Source of the DNA: Heterotrichella gracilis
Taxonomy: Eukaryota; Sar; Xanthophyceae; Tribonematales; Xanthonemataceae
Assembly (NCBI GenBank): GCA_032358255.1
Contig: JAULBX010005554.1
Span: 1 to 64,000 of the forward strand
Length of the DNA stretch: 64,000 nt
Direction of reading: 5' to 3'
Positions 22,353 through 32,672 of the stretch are shown here, in pieces. The notes under the pieces are model-generated. The model searched no databases. It saw only the letters and a program-made list of their open reading frames with translations, and was not told the DNA's origin. Numbering within the stretch: position 1 is the stretch's first letter; every line of letters starts with the position of its first letter. The position numbers and the translations under genes are program-made.

Positions 22353-25235
22353 ATGAGGACACGGCTGGCCAGTCTCCACTTGGCGTTGCACCTCTGTGGA
22401 GCTTTCACCGTCCTGCTGCTGCACAGATGCGCTGCTGGTAAGTACAACCACTGATCTACCCCAACGTGCGGTAGGATCTTTGAAAAACTGCTGCAAATGA
22501 AACCTTTCTGTTGGCAATGCCACAGTTTGCACTGCTGGCACAACTTGCAGCCCCCTTGTTGCCAGCTGTCAACACACCACACACAGTGGGTCATTGGGGT
22601 TTCGGACAAGGAAGATCTAGCCTTTACATGTGAAGGATCTTGTTGTTTCCTTTACTGCAGAAGGGGAGCAAGCTCCCAGTCTCCAGCACGCACCAGTCAC
22701 GACACCCAGAACCCATGAACCTTCCCACAACTCACCTGACAATGACGATGACGATGATGAGTACAAGCCGAAAGGCAGCTGGGTTGAGCTGCTTGCCTGG
22801 TACCCCCGGTCATACCTATACCACGGGTTTCTGTCTGATGACGAGTGTGACCACCTGGTAGCGGTAGCTTCCTCTGCAAGGGAGGCAAAGGCGGGGGGGG
22901 AAGGGGAGGAGGTGCTGGGAGAGGATGGCAGCAGCTTCAGCACAGTTCTCAGGTAAAGGAAGCAAGTTTGAGTACCCGATGGGATCTGAAATGAGAGTCA
23001 AATTCCTCAATTGAAAATGACCTGGCCGTGCAAAACTCGAAGCTTCCAATCTGCCTTCATTGCGGGGTGCAGCCATTGCAGTCATGCCTGGCCGCTGCAG
23101 GTGGTACTCATTGCATTCCAGTGTGTATTTTCCTTCAGAGCCATGCCATCAGTTTGCCCACTCATCCCATGCCAATCGTCTGACACCGCATCTCTTGTTC
23201 AGTGACTACAGCAACCCCATTGTGCGCCAAGTGTCTGAGCGCATTGCCAGCTGGGCACACATACCCGTGGAGCATCAGGAAGTGATGCAGGTGGGTTGGG
23301 TCACTCAAAATGCAGTGCAATGCTAAGGCCATTGCGGTTCCTCGACAAACAAGGTGTCCACCCCGCAGCTGGTAGTTGCTTGGTACCTGCTGCTTGATGC
23401 GCATGGGGTGTTTAGGACTTGATGCCTTTGTAGGGTTGGGTATTAACAAGCAGCGGCTTGCCTGCGGTACTAAACTATACTATGCAATGAGTGCCTTGCC
23501 AACGCGAAGAGATTTTGCTGTGAGGGAGTGCCGCCACATGCACTGTCGGCTTGGAGGTTCGCTCTCCCCTTCACCATGATGGCTCTTGTGGTGGGTGTAG
23601 GTGGTGCGATATGACAAGGGGGCAGACTACACTGGGCGCATGGACTGGTTTGATGACCCCATGATGGCTGAGCAGTATCAACGGGTCAATGAGTTGACAG
23701 GGGGCAGCAGAGTGGCGTCGGTGTTCATTTTTCTGACAGGTGCGGTGTTCATTCTGCCTCATTGGTGTAAAAGAATGCTGAGCAGACACATGGTATATCA
23801 CGGCACATGTTGAGGAAAGCAAAGTAGAAGTTGATCTCCACAAACCAAACCAATAAACATGATTGACAGAAAAGTTCAACACTCATTATCACTTACTTTT
23901 GACCATTTAGTGCATGGTAGTAGTTATCACGCATTTCAGAATTGTATTAGGTCATTTGCAGAGTACACATCGCTGTACATTCATTTATCATTTCCCCCCC
24001 CACTTAAATCACGTTTTATTTGTTTCTTTATTTTGTTTACAGATGTGGAGGAGGGCGGCGAAACCACCTTCCCCTCAGCCGTGTACCTGGATGCCGAGCT
24101 CCAGCAGCTGCCAGGCGCTGGCTACTGCTCCGGTCAAGGCCTGGCGGTGCGGGGGCGCAAGGGGGACGCGCTGCTGTTCTGGAACCAGCGCCCAGATGGC
24201 AGCATGGACATGCGCTCCAAGCACCAGGGCTGCCCGGTGGTGCAGGGGGTGAAGTGGTCTGTGGTGAAGTGGATCCACGCCACGCCCTGGGGCAAAAGTG
24301 AGTGGGCAGCAACAAACGGGCGTGAGCTATTCCCGAAATTGTGTTGGGAAGGAGTGGATGCATGCACCTCTAAATTTAATGCTCACCTTGCAATGATAAA
24401 TGCGGCAACCTTCCACCTCTTGTGTGTGTTGCATCATCAAACATCTATTGTTTGTGCACATGCAGCAGGAACAGAGAGTTCAGATTAGCATGCTGCACTC
24501 CCTATGCAGGTTGCAGTGGCATGCATTCCACGTTGTGACAGCGTCACAATTTTCATTACTAGGCAAGCTGCCACCAAGGCCGTATAATGCACACCGCACC
24601 TGCCATGCACCCTTGTGACCCCCGTGTGGCTGTGCTGCAGTGAGTGTTCAGAGGGAGATGAAGCGCTGCATCGACCTTAACGCCATGTGCGAGCTGTGGG
24701 CCAAGGCAGGGGAGTGCACCAGCAACCCAGTGTACATGGTGGGTGGCAGTGGAGGGTCTAGGGTTTAGTGATGCACCTAAAGATGTTGTACATGGAGGGT
24801 GCCAGTCTAGGTGCAGGGGGAATTTTGTGGGCATGTTAGCCCCAAGTGTGGTTGCAGTGGCATCTTGGGGGTTTGGACACCCAGGAAGCCTGAATTCAAT
24901 TGCAGTGCCAGGGCTGCCTGTGGGCATCCATGCATGCACAACAATGTGCGTGCATTCTTGCTCTGGCAAATGGAGCATTTGCATGATCTGGGAATGCGCC
25001 CAATCTTACTTTATTTGCACAGCACCAATTAATTTAACCCTTTTGTGATACGCAGATTGGCACCGTCAGCTTCCTGGGCACCTGTCGCCGCGCCTGTGGC
25101 GTGTGCCGGGACTGCCTGCCCAGCGACAGGGGGTGCGAGGGCAGGAACATCCGCATCATGACCGCATGGAGCAGCGTGGATAAGAAAATGAAGATCATAG
25201 ACATCAGCCAGCTCAAGCCTGGGCAGGCATTCTGA
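22353..25235 (+). CDS. Prolyl 4-hydroxylase with ShKT tail; first iron ligand His replaced by Arg
   Basis: Seven exons: 22353-22437, 22661-22952, 23203-23290, 23601-23739, 24043-24297, 24641-24738, 25056-25235; in phase, 378 residues, TGA stop. The product starts with a signal peptide/anchor (LHLALHLCGAFTVLLLH), then an acidic linker, then the P4H domain: WYPRSYLYHGFLSDDECDHL, the core YDKGADYTGRMDWFDD, DVEEGGETTFP, and the distal site SKHQGCPVVQGVKWS. A Cys-rich ShKT domain follows (CELWAKAGECTSNPVYM, TCRRACGVCRDC). P4Hs in algae hydroxylate prolines of cell-wall glycoproteins in the ER/Golgi with Fe(II) and 2-oxoglutarate. The HxD iron motif normally found after the YxxG..Y string reads R-M-D here: codon CGC at about 23637 instead of CAC. 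The Asp, the distal His and the 2-oxoglutarate Lys are kept. It may be a catalytically weak or regulatory paralogue. Its convergent neighbour is the intact paralogue. Confidence 0.9.
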
Positions 25236-26075
25236 AGTGCTGGAGCTGGTGCCAACCAACTTTTTGTTGTGGGCAATGCTGTGCAGCACATGGCAACTGG
25301 TATGGTCCCTGCGCACTTGAGCCCTGAGCACCTGATGTGACAGTGAGATCAGTGGACATACCTGGTCCACTGACAATGATACTCGTTGTTGCCATGCTAT
25401 AACTACAAAGGGAGAGCTGCTTGTCGCAAGACCCTCATGAAATTGTTTGCAGATGTGCAAATGATTGAATACAGCAGCTAGTTATACAACTGTGTTTTTA
25501 AATCACGGGCCCACGGCGTCAACAGGAGCGGGCCCGCTAGCTATTTTGTGCAGCACTTTGTGTCGCAGCATGTTGAAGAAGATGGTGGAATGATGTATAG
25601 GTGCCTGTCTAGTGGGAACCAGCTGCAACTACCATAGTGCATATTGCAAGCTTCGGTGCCGGGCTGATTTGGCCACTGTATTTGGCTATTATTACAAGAA
25701 TGTGATGTAAAAATGGACTGAATTCGAGGGCAATGCTCAATCAATGGGCCAACAGCATCATGCATACCCTAAACCGATATTTCTTGCATCGTTCGTATGT
25801 AATTGCAAATGATCTTGACGTGATATAAAGGAATGAACAAAAATGCTTTAGTAGGTTATGATAGAAAAAAAACTTTAAGCAACTGCACAATTATTGTAAC
25901 CCAGGGGCCAGGAAACAAGCCCCAGGACATAACAAGCTTCAAATCACCTACTTCATTCGGATCGCCACGATCCTGCAGGGATGCCATCTGAATAAATACT
26001 GAGTAAACCCATATGAATATTCCCCGTTGATTGCCCTGTGGAGCTGGCAATCTGCACACCTTCCAGGATGGGGAA
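25236..26075. other. Intergenic between convergent P4H genes
   Basis: 840 bp between the two prolyl hydroxylase stop codons. TGTAA strings near 25697 and 25799 could serve as polyadenylation signals of the plus-strand gene. Small AT-rich ORFs are not called. Confidence 0.45.
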
Positions 26076-29000
26076 TCATTGCTGCACCTGGGCAGGAGAC
26101 TCTTGCCCATCTGCCGCCGGCGCCATTGTGCGCATGTTCTCCCTCTCACACAGCACATCACCAGCAGGGCACTCCCGGCACACCTTGCATGATTTGCGGC
26201 ATGCTCCCAGGAACTGGTGGCTGCCAATCTGCGGCAGGCAGGCAAACCACGGCTTGAGTGGGGGCAGCATGCGGATGAATGCCATTGTGCCAAACAATAT
26301 ACGGTGACTTTTATGTCACTGCGCAAGATGACACTGCATAAAAACAAAACTCTTGTTGGTAACGTTCCCCCTCCAGAAAAACATCCAAATAAACCACTGC
26401 ATGATAAACCAATGCTTGGGCATTGTGCAACACCGGCATGAATCAATTCCAGGGTGCCATGGCAACAGTACACACCATGTACGCCGCATTTGTGTTGCAC
26501 TGTCCCGCCGCAGCCCACTTGTCGCAATCTGGGTTGATGTTGAGGCACGCCTTCAGCTGGTCATTGAGGTTCACTGCAATTGAACAAAAAGCAGGTTGCA
26601 TATGCAGGCAAATACAACGCCTTAAGTGCATGCAGCACGTAGCTGCAATCTCTCTGATGCTTGAACAAATATTAGTTGAAAATCCAGTAAAGGAACAACA
26701 ATAGGAAAGCATGCTGCGCAGCACTTACTTTGGCCAAAGGGCCCAGCATGGATCCACCTGGTTGCAGTCCATTTCACCCCTTGCAGCACTGGGCAGCCCG
26801 CGTGCATGGCGTAGGGGTCCACCTTGGTGCCGTCAGGCTTCATGTCCCAGAAAAGCAGCGCCTCGCCCTTCTTGGGCCTGCACCCAGGGATGGTATACAT
26901 GGGATATATGTTGCCTTGTACACAGCATATTCATCTTACTCCTCAGCAAGCAAATATCCACTAGAGTGGTTTAACAGGTGCAATATTCAAGCAATGCAAC
27001 CCCATCAGCAGATGGGGTGCCTTGTCCTGGCAGTGCTTACCCACCTCTGCACCGGCGAGTCAATGCAATTAGATTATAAAACGTTAGGTCATATGTAATA
27101 TTTGCATGCATATTTTATATGTATCAAAGGTGTGTACCCATTTGCACACCCTCACCTGTATGCAATCCCTGTTGAGATACAGTCTGAGTATTTGCCTCCC
27201 CCCTGAACTTTCTCATCAAGCCACTTGCCATATGGAAACCCTGTCTCGCCCCCATCATCTGGCTCTGTGCAAGGAAGCAGAGGAGTGTCAGTCAGTGGTG
27301 TGGCTGGTTGACATTAGGGTGGACGTGGGGGCTATGGGCGCGGGACAGACAGGTACGGGGGTCTGTGGGTCCCCGCATGACAGGACACTGAGAGTCCTGT
27401 GTGTACGTTGGGGCCGATTCAGGGCGGCGTGCACTCAAATTTTTGGAGGGAGTAGGCTGGCTCAGCGGCCATTGGTCTCACCACAGGCAACATACCAGCA
27501 TGGCTGGCAGGCAACGCAATCTTAAATGGTTGACACTAGGTGCTAGTTTATACGGTTTGCCATCGATGGCAGGGAGGGAGATAGAAGGAAAAATCAATAT
27601 AAAAATGAGTGGTTGACATGAAACTCCAGCCAACCTGATAGGTAGAGCAGCACTGTGGCCACGCGTGGACCACCACTGATCATGTTCTCCCGCGCATACT
27701 TCTCCTGCGTGTCAGTGTCATCAAACCAGTCCATGTGGGCATCGTACTTCTGCCCATTCTCGTACCGAAGCACCTGGATCTCCTCCCCATTCTCCATCGG
27801 CAGGTGCGTCCAATTTGCCAGCTTCTGATTGATCCAGTCCACACCTGGATGGTCCCTGGACCTGGCAAAACAAAGGTATGATCTGAGTAAAAGATCGTCG
27901 CATTCCCCATGACCGTCAAATGGGTGCCATTGGGCAGCGGAGGGTTGAAGTTGCAGGGGGACGCAGCCTGGAGTGCAAGCAAAAAAGCAAAACGATGAAA
28001 AGAAACTTATTTTCAAAAATAAAACAACACAAAGGAAAATGCCCATTAGCAGCACTGTCAAATAAAATCTTGTAAATCTTGTAAGACTCACGTCAGCACG
28101 GCTCCAAAGCTTGTTCGGATTTCATCTGTGCCAGGTGTCCCATCGGGATGCACAACCCCCGAGCGCTGTATCTTTGGCCCAACAGCCTCGATGATCTCGT
28201 CGCAGAGCGAAGGCTGCATGAAGTTGTGGTAGATGTATGCACGTGGGTGCCAGGATATCTGCTCAATCCACTCTCCTGACTCCCCTGTTTGGTCAGCTGC
28301 TTCTTGAAGTTTCCTGGGGAACCTCTTGGTTGTTACTTGCACCGTATTCGCCCCGCGGTTCGAGTGCTGCCAAATACAAAGCATTATAAGTCACAACTTG
28401 CTGAGACAACTGGAGACTGCTGGTGAGTACTCATTCCGCACACCAAATTGCTTGATGTCTCAAAGGGAAACAGGGGATATGCGCAGGGCACATAGCCTGC
28501 CTTGACCCAGCATGACTGTGGAGCGCACATGTTCAACAGCTGTGTCACGCATGGTGCGGTGTGCCATGTGTGGTTTGGCGTGCCATGTATAAACAGTGTC
28601 AGGCAGAACTGCTTGGCGCCACTTACGCAAGGCTGCATAACAAAATAATGAAAACCCGCCGCAGTTCGTAAGTAAGACTCCCTAGGCTGTATACAACGTG
28701 GATGTAGTACTGGAATGCCTTCAAGCAACCAACTAACTGACATATCCACAGCTTAGCCTGCTGCTAGTGCCCAAATGTCTATAACCCATACAGCAACTTA
28801 CCAGTGTCAACGCTTGTAAGGGTGTGTCCTCTACCACCCTGGTCATTGTCACAATGTCTTTAAACTTGTCCTCCAGAGACTCTGCACAGCACACACACGC
28901 CTTTAAATTAGCCACCTCAGAGTATGCTTAGACCAGTCTGGTCACCCATTCACCTGCTTCCCTCTAGCCTCTAAGGAAACTTGAGCCCAAACCCACCCAA

Positions 29001-29090
29001 CCATGACTGACCTGCTAGGCATGAGCGTGCGTGAAGCAAGCTCAGCAACGCCAGCAGTGCCTTCCAGCCGAGGTTTCCAGGCTCTGTCAT
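26076..29090 (-). CDS. Prolyl 4-hydroxylase with ShKT tail, intact
   Basis: Eight exons: 29090-29012, 28881-28802, 28366-28092, 27861-27635, 27264-27156, 26877-26729, 26573-26476, 26228-26076; phases agree, 389 residues. Exon 1 encodes a signal peptide (LGWKALLALLSLLHARS). The catalytic domain holds WHPRAYIYHNFMQPSLCDEI, the full iron motif in YDAHMDWFDD, PRVATVLLYLS, DDGGETGFP, and the distal His and Lys in MHAGCPVLQGVKW. The ShKT domain follows (CDKWAAAGQCNTNAAYM, ACRKSCKVCREC). All ligands of the Fe(II)/2-oxoglutarate centre are present, so it should be active, probably on hydroxyproline-rich wall proteins in the secretory pathway. Exon borders around the catalytic core differ from the plus-strand paralogue: here EIQVLRY is within one exon, there an intron splits it. 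Confidence 0.92.
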
Positions 29091-29457
29091 CCTCCTAGGT
29101 ACCTGTGGCTCGTGCCTCCCAGCCATCACGCTGTGGGCTTCCTTTACCCTCGCTGTTTTGCCTTTGGCATGCTACAGGTGAATTGGTGCATGCATTATGA
29201 CAGAAATCGAACACGCTTCAGTGCTCTACATCGACACCCTCTGCTTTACGACAGCAGGCACAAAGATACTGGCCTGCTGTGCCAGAGCTGCTGCGTGAGG
29301 CACAAGGGCTTCGAGAAGCTGCGTCGCCCAAGACTATTCTTGTTGTCGCCGACTTGATTATTCCGTGCTTTGTGTGCTAGTGTTGTGTCCCACCGCTCAC
29401 ACCAAGAACATGAAAAATACCTTACAAGATAACCTGCTAGACAAGCATCAACTGGGC

Positions 29458-29562
29458 TTGACTGCACTGTAAAGGTGTCGACAGCTCAATCAGGATCCTC
29501 ACTCGAGTGGCCGCTACGCCTCAGCTTTTTGCCCCAAAGCCCTAGCTTAGGGTTTTATGTCA
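29458..29562. repeat. Repeat copy A (inverted partner at 32234-32349)
   Basis: Reading 29458-29562 on the plus strand matches the reverse complement of 32234-32349 over about 100 bp, including GTCGACA, AGTGGCCGCT and TTTTTGCC followed by AAAGCCCTAG and a TTTAGGG-like core. Copy A lacks about 15 bp that copy B has. Confidence 0.75.
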
Positions 29563-29734
29563 CATCGCAGAAAGCAGTGGCCAACCATCGATCACGGAAC
29601 AGAAGTTATACACAAGCCTGCGGATAGCCAAAAGGCTACTTCCCGTTGTAACCATGACTACACTGCATCCATAACTGCGACGTCCATTTACATGTTGACT
29701 TGACTTGGGGGCTATGCGTAGTTGCTATGCCGCC

Positions 29735-30352
29735 TTATTTACGCCTTTGGCGTCTGTATTCTTTTCTTTTCTTTCTACGCCTTTGGAGTCTGTTTTCTTT
29801 TCTCAGAAGTTCTGTATACTGGTAAAAGAAACTCCACACCCCAGAGATTGTAGACAGGCAGCCAAGCACATACCTCAGTACAAACGGCCTCTGCAATAGC
29901 GCTGATACCATTGAGCACGCCCCCCCAGCAAACCACGCCCAGGCCGTAAACCTTGCACAGAACCCCACCCAATGAGCCATCTGTCCCACCACACTGCTTG
30001 GAAATGAAACCCAGAGATTGAACAGAGCTGTCAACAGCAACCACGTGTCAGAAGTGTTACCCTCGCAGCTTCCCCAAATGCGGGTAAGCAAGGCTGGCAA
30101 GGAGTGCATGGCAGTGCAAGCCAGGACAATGCTCCACCCTACCCAGATCCCCACTGCTGCCGCCTCCTGCTTTCTTACTGTTCATCGTCGACCTTTGCAT
30201 CAATAAAAATGCTCTGCGCTTTCAATGCGGCCAGTGCACAGGCACAGAAGCACATGGCCATGCCAAGGATGCCTCTGCACCCAGCAAGCACTGCAGATAG
30301 CCCCCCAAGTGCATCTGACATCCGCGGCAGAGATAATATCCTGCAGATGAGA
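29735..30352 (-). pseudogene. Broken duplicate of the PGAP1 3' exons
   Basis: This region matches 32702-33253 in the same orientation over about 550 bp. Both encode a hydrophobic, multi-helix stretch: GWSIVLACTAMHSLPALLTR, LFNLWVSFPS, FTAWAWFAGG and ALLQRPFVLRYVLGCLSTIS. In this copy the frame is broken after the AKVDDEQ stretch by a TAA, and the following part is in a shifted frame. No splice partner upstream gives the rest of PGAP1. The last part stays open to a basic tail ending RRQRRK. It is best read as a partial, decayed segmental duplicate. The sequence 29091-29734 beside it has no other gene and includes repeat copy A. Confidence 0.75.
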
Positions 30353-30478
30353 CAGATTTCTGTTCAAAAAACCAGACACGGCACCCTTCTGCTATCACAT
30401 CAAGCAATATGGTAAAATGGATAATGCCGTTTACCTTGCCATACGCCTCAGCATTTGATATTCCAGTGCCCAACGTTG

Positions 30479-31645
30479 TCATAACCTCAAGGGTCTTGAC
30501 TCCATCTGCGCTGCACTGTCAACAAACTGCACATACCTATTTTCAAGCGGCTGTGTGTAAGGCCTTCCTCGCCGTATCCCGATGGCAGAAGCTGGCTGCC
30601 CGCCTGTCGCAGGTGAGGTCAACATCGGCTTGGCTCTATATATATACATATATGCATCTGCGAGGAGGACGCGGATCGCTATCACCTCTCGCAGGGTGTC
30701 GCCAATTTCTGCGTTGGGCCACTCACTGGTCTTCACCACCACTCCATTCCGCAGCTGCAGCTGCACCGCCTCCACCCTCCTGTTTGCCTTGAACTCCAAG
30801 GGGACGCGCCTCTCCACGTAGGCTGCCACCTCCGCCATCCTGTCCCCAACTGCCTCCTTCACCTGAGCTGCGCTCGTGATCTCGTTCTCCACCAGGACGC
30901 CGTTTTAAAAGATGTCCACCTGCAATAACCAGCCCACCGTATCAGCTGAGGAGACTGCAAAAACACAACCTTATAACAGTCTGCGCCAGATGTTGACAGA
31001 GTTTCTCTCAACGACATGCCTTGTGCAACCTTCTAGCCAACCTGATGGTAGTTGAAGTTCAACAACAGAAGAACAAGGCACAGGACTTACAGAGAGGAAC
31101 CGGTTCCAAGACGCTTCCACTGCTGCAGCCCTCACTGCCTCCTCCTCCCTCGCCACTAAGAGGCTGTGTGCAGCCAGAAGCAGCATCGCCATAGCAACCT
31201 CTGATCCCATAGCGAGTACAAGCTGCACAAGTAAGAAAAGGCGGGTGAACAGGGGACTTATGATACACTGCCAGTGGCATCAGGCTGGCAAGCGCTCAGA
31301 ACGTACATGCTGCCATCCAGGCAATCCTGGCAGGTTCGTGAGCTCGTACAAGGAGCGGCCACCCAAGCCAGCAGCAAATCCCACCAGGACGCTATTAAAC
31401 ATGAAACTCCGAGTTTCATGGTCGTGGGCAGCAAAGCTAGATTTGGCCTGCACAGAAGGCACAGTAAGCAACACTACAACAACCTTGACAAGCTCTCAAG
31501 GATCTTTCAGAGCACACAACCACTCACCTGTCTGCTTGCAATTACTGACAACCTGAACGTCTTGCCTTTTGGTGTGGGCTTGTAGCCAGGGCCCACGAGC
31601 TCGGAGCCTGTTGGTGCACACGCCCGCCTGGCCAAACGTTGCCAG
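30479..31645 (-). CDS. Unknown protein, possibly plastid; frame interrupted by TAA
   Basis: Not recognised. Three or four exon-like blocks in phase: 31645-31528 (GSELVGPGYKPTPKGKTF), 31447-31307 (SFAAHDHETRSFMF, VGFAAGLGGRSLYELTNLPG), 31222-31091 (a hydrophobic helix then REEEAVRAAAVEASWNRFLS), and a block from an acceptor near 30916 to 30479 (NEITSAAQVKEAVGDRM, VVKTSEWPNAEIGDTLREV). The first exon upstream of 31645 could not be placed. In the last block the phase-0 join gives V-D-I-F then TAA then N-G-V-L-V-E-N-E-I. The sequence after the TAA has strong coding character for about 80 codons. Either a later acceptor (after GGTGGAG at about 30889) is used, or the gene carries a nonsense codon. 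It lies between the two copies of the PGAP1-end duplication. Confidence 0.45.
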
Positions 31646-31660
31646 CTGACAGGTATTCAT

Positions 31661-32672
31661 GCTGCCCAAAAGAGGGTGACGGGTAATGGATAATGACGGA
31701 TGATGGCTGGGGGTGGTAGGACTTGTCTGTACCCGGCAAAAGCAGGGGTTGTTCAGCTCAGCCAGTCAGCATGACACAAACACAGCTTCATGTGGCCACC
31801 TTACTTACCAACAGTGTGTGCACAGAAACTTGAGTCACAGCGTGAGGCCACGTTAAGATGTACAAGAGCAGCTCGCACACCTACCGTGAAAATACTGCGT
31901 ACCACGCTAACGTGATTCCCAGGCGTCAATGTAAAGCTGTCGATGTGGGTGTATTTGCAACACACAGACACGCACACAAACAGACGCAAACAAAGCTCAG
32001 AACCAACGAGGATGACCATCAACCGGGTAGACTTGCAGTTGTGTTGGTGTGAGGTTTGTCTTTTGGTTTCCTAGATGCATGCATGCATAATGTGTGGGGT
32101 TGCGATCGGGGACTGGGGATTCAATGTTCCACTAATAGGAAACGGCTGCAGTGATAGAAGTTGATGGCCATCCGCAGGCTTGCTGTATACCCATCTGTTT
32201 GCTGATCGATCAGTGGTTGGCCACTGCTATCGTTTATGTGACATAAAACCCTAAACCTAGGGCTTTGGGCAAAAAGTCTGAGCCACTCTCGCAATGCAGC
32301 GGCCACTAGAGTGGGGTCCTGATTGTCGACAACTTAACAGTGCAGTCAGTCCAGTTGACATCTTGTGCCACAGTTTGAGCTCATCTATGACTGACCTGCT
32401 ATGCGTGAGCTTACTTGTGGGGTCGCTCAAGCTGACTTTTTGCCTTTCATTTGAAGGCCCATAAAACCCTGAAACCCTAGGTTTAGGGTTATATGTCGCA
32501 TCGCAGAAAGCAATGGCCAAACCACAACAATCAGGAAATCATACTGGTACACCTCAAACCTTTGGATGGCCAACGAACCACCTCCATGTTGTCAACAGAT
32601 GTTTGATCACTGCATCCTCACTGCGGGGTTCCAATACATGTTTTACGTTGCCCCCCAACATCGTTATGTTGG
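31661..32672. other. Repeat-bearing stretch with no complete gene
   Basis: Contains possible 5' exon material of the unknown minus-strand gene, the inverted repeat copy B at 32234-32349, a telomere-like tract at 32463-32495, and 24 bp at about 32384-32408 that resemble the exon 1 splice junction of the P4H gene at 29012 (ATGACTGACCTGCT then a GAGC). This indicates a patchwork of duplicated pieces. Confidence 0.45.
32234..32349. repeat. Repeat copy B (inverted partner at 29458-29562)
   Basis: See copy A. The flank at about 32480-32520 (TTAGGGTTATATGTCGCATCGCAG, shortened here to its core ATCGCAGAAAGCA) matches copy A's flank in direct orientation, so the intervening 116 bp is inverted relative to its surroundings. 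Confidence 0.7.

Noticed and set aside
24037-24363. Minus-strand and second plus-frame ORFs over the P4H exon
   Set aside because: They are GC-rich shadow frames of the true exon 24043-24297, which carries the conserved distal His motif.
19698-31000. Stop-codon reassignment (TAA/TAG to Gln), as in some ulvophytes
   Set aside because: RPA3, psaE, POL5 and the hydrolase all end at TAG exactly where their families end, so the standard code applies.
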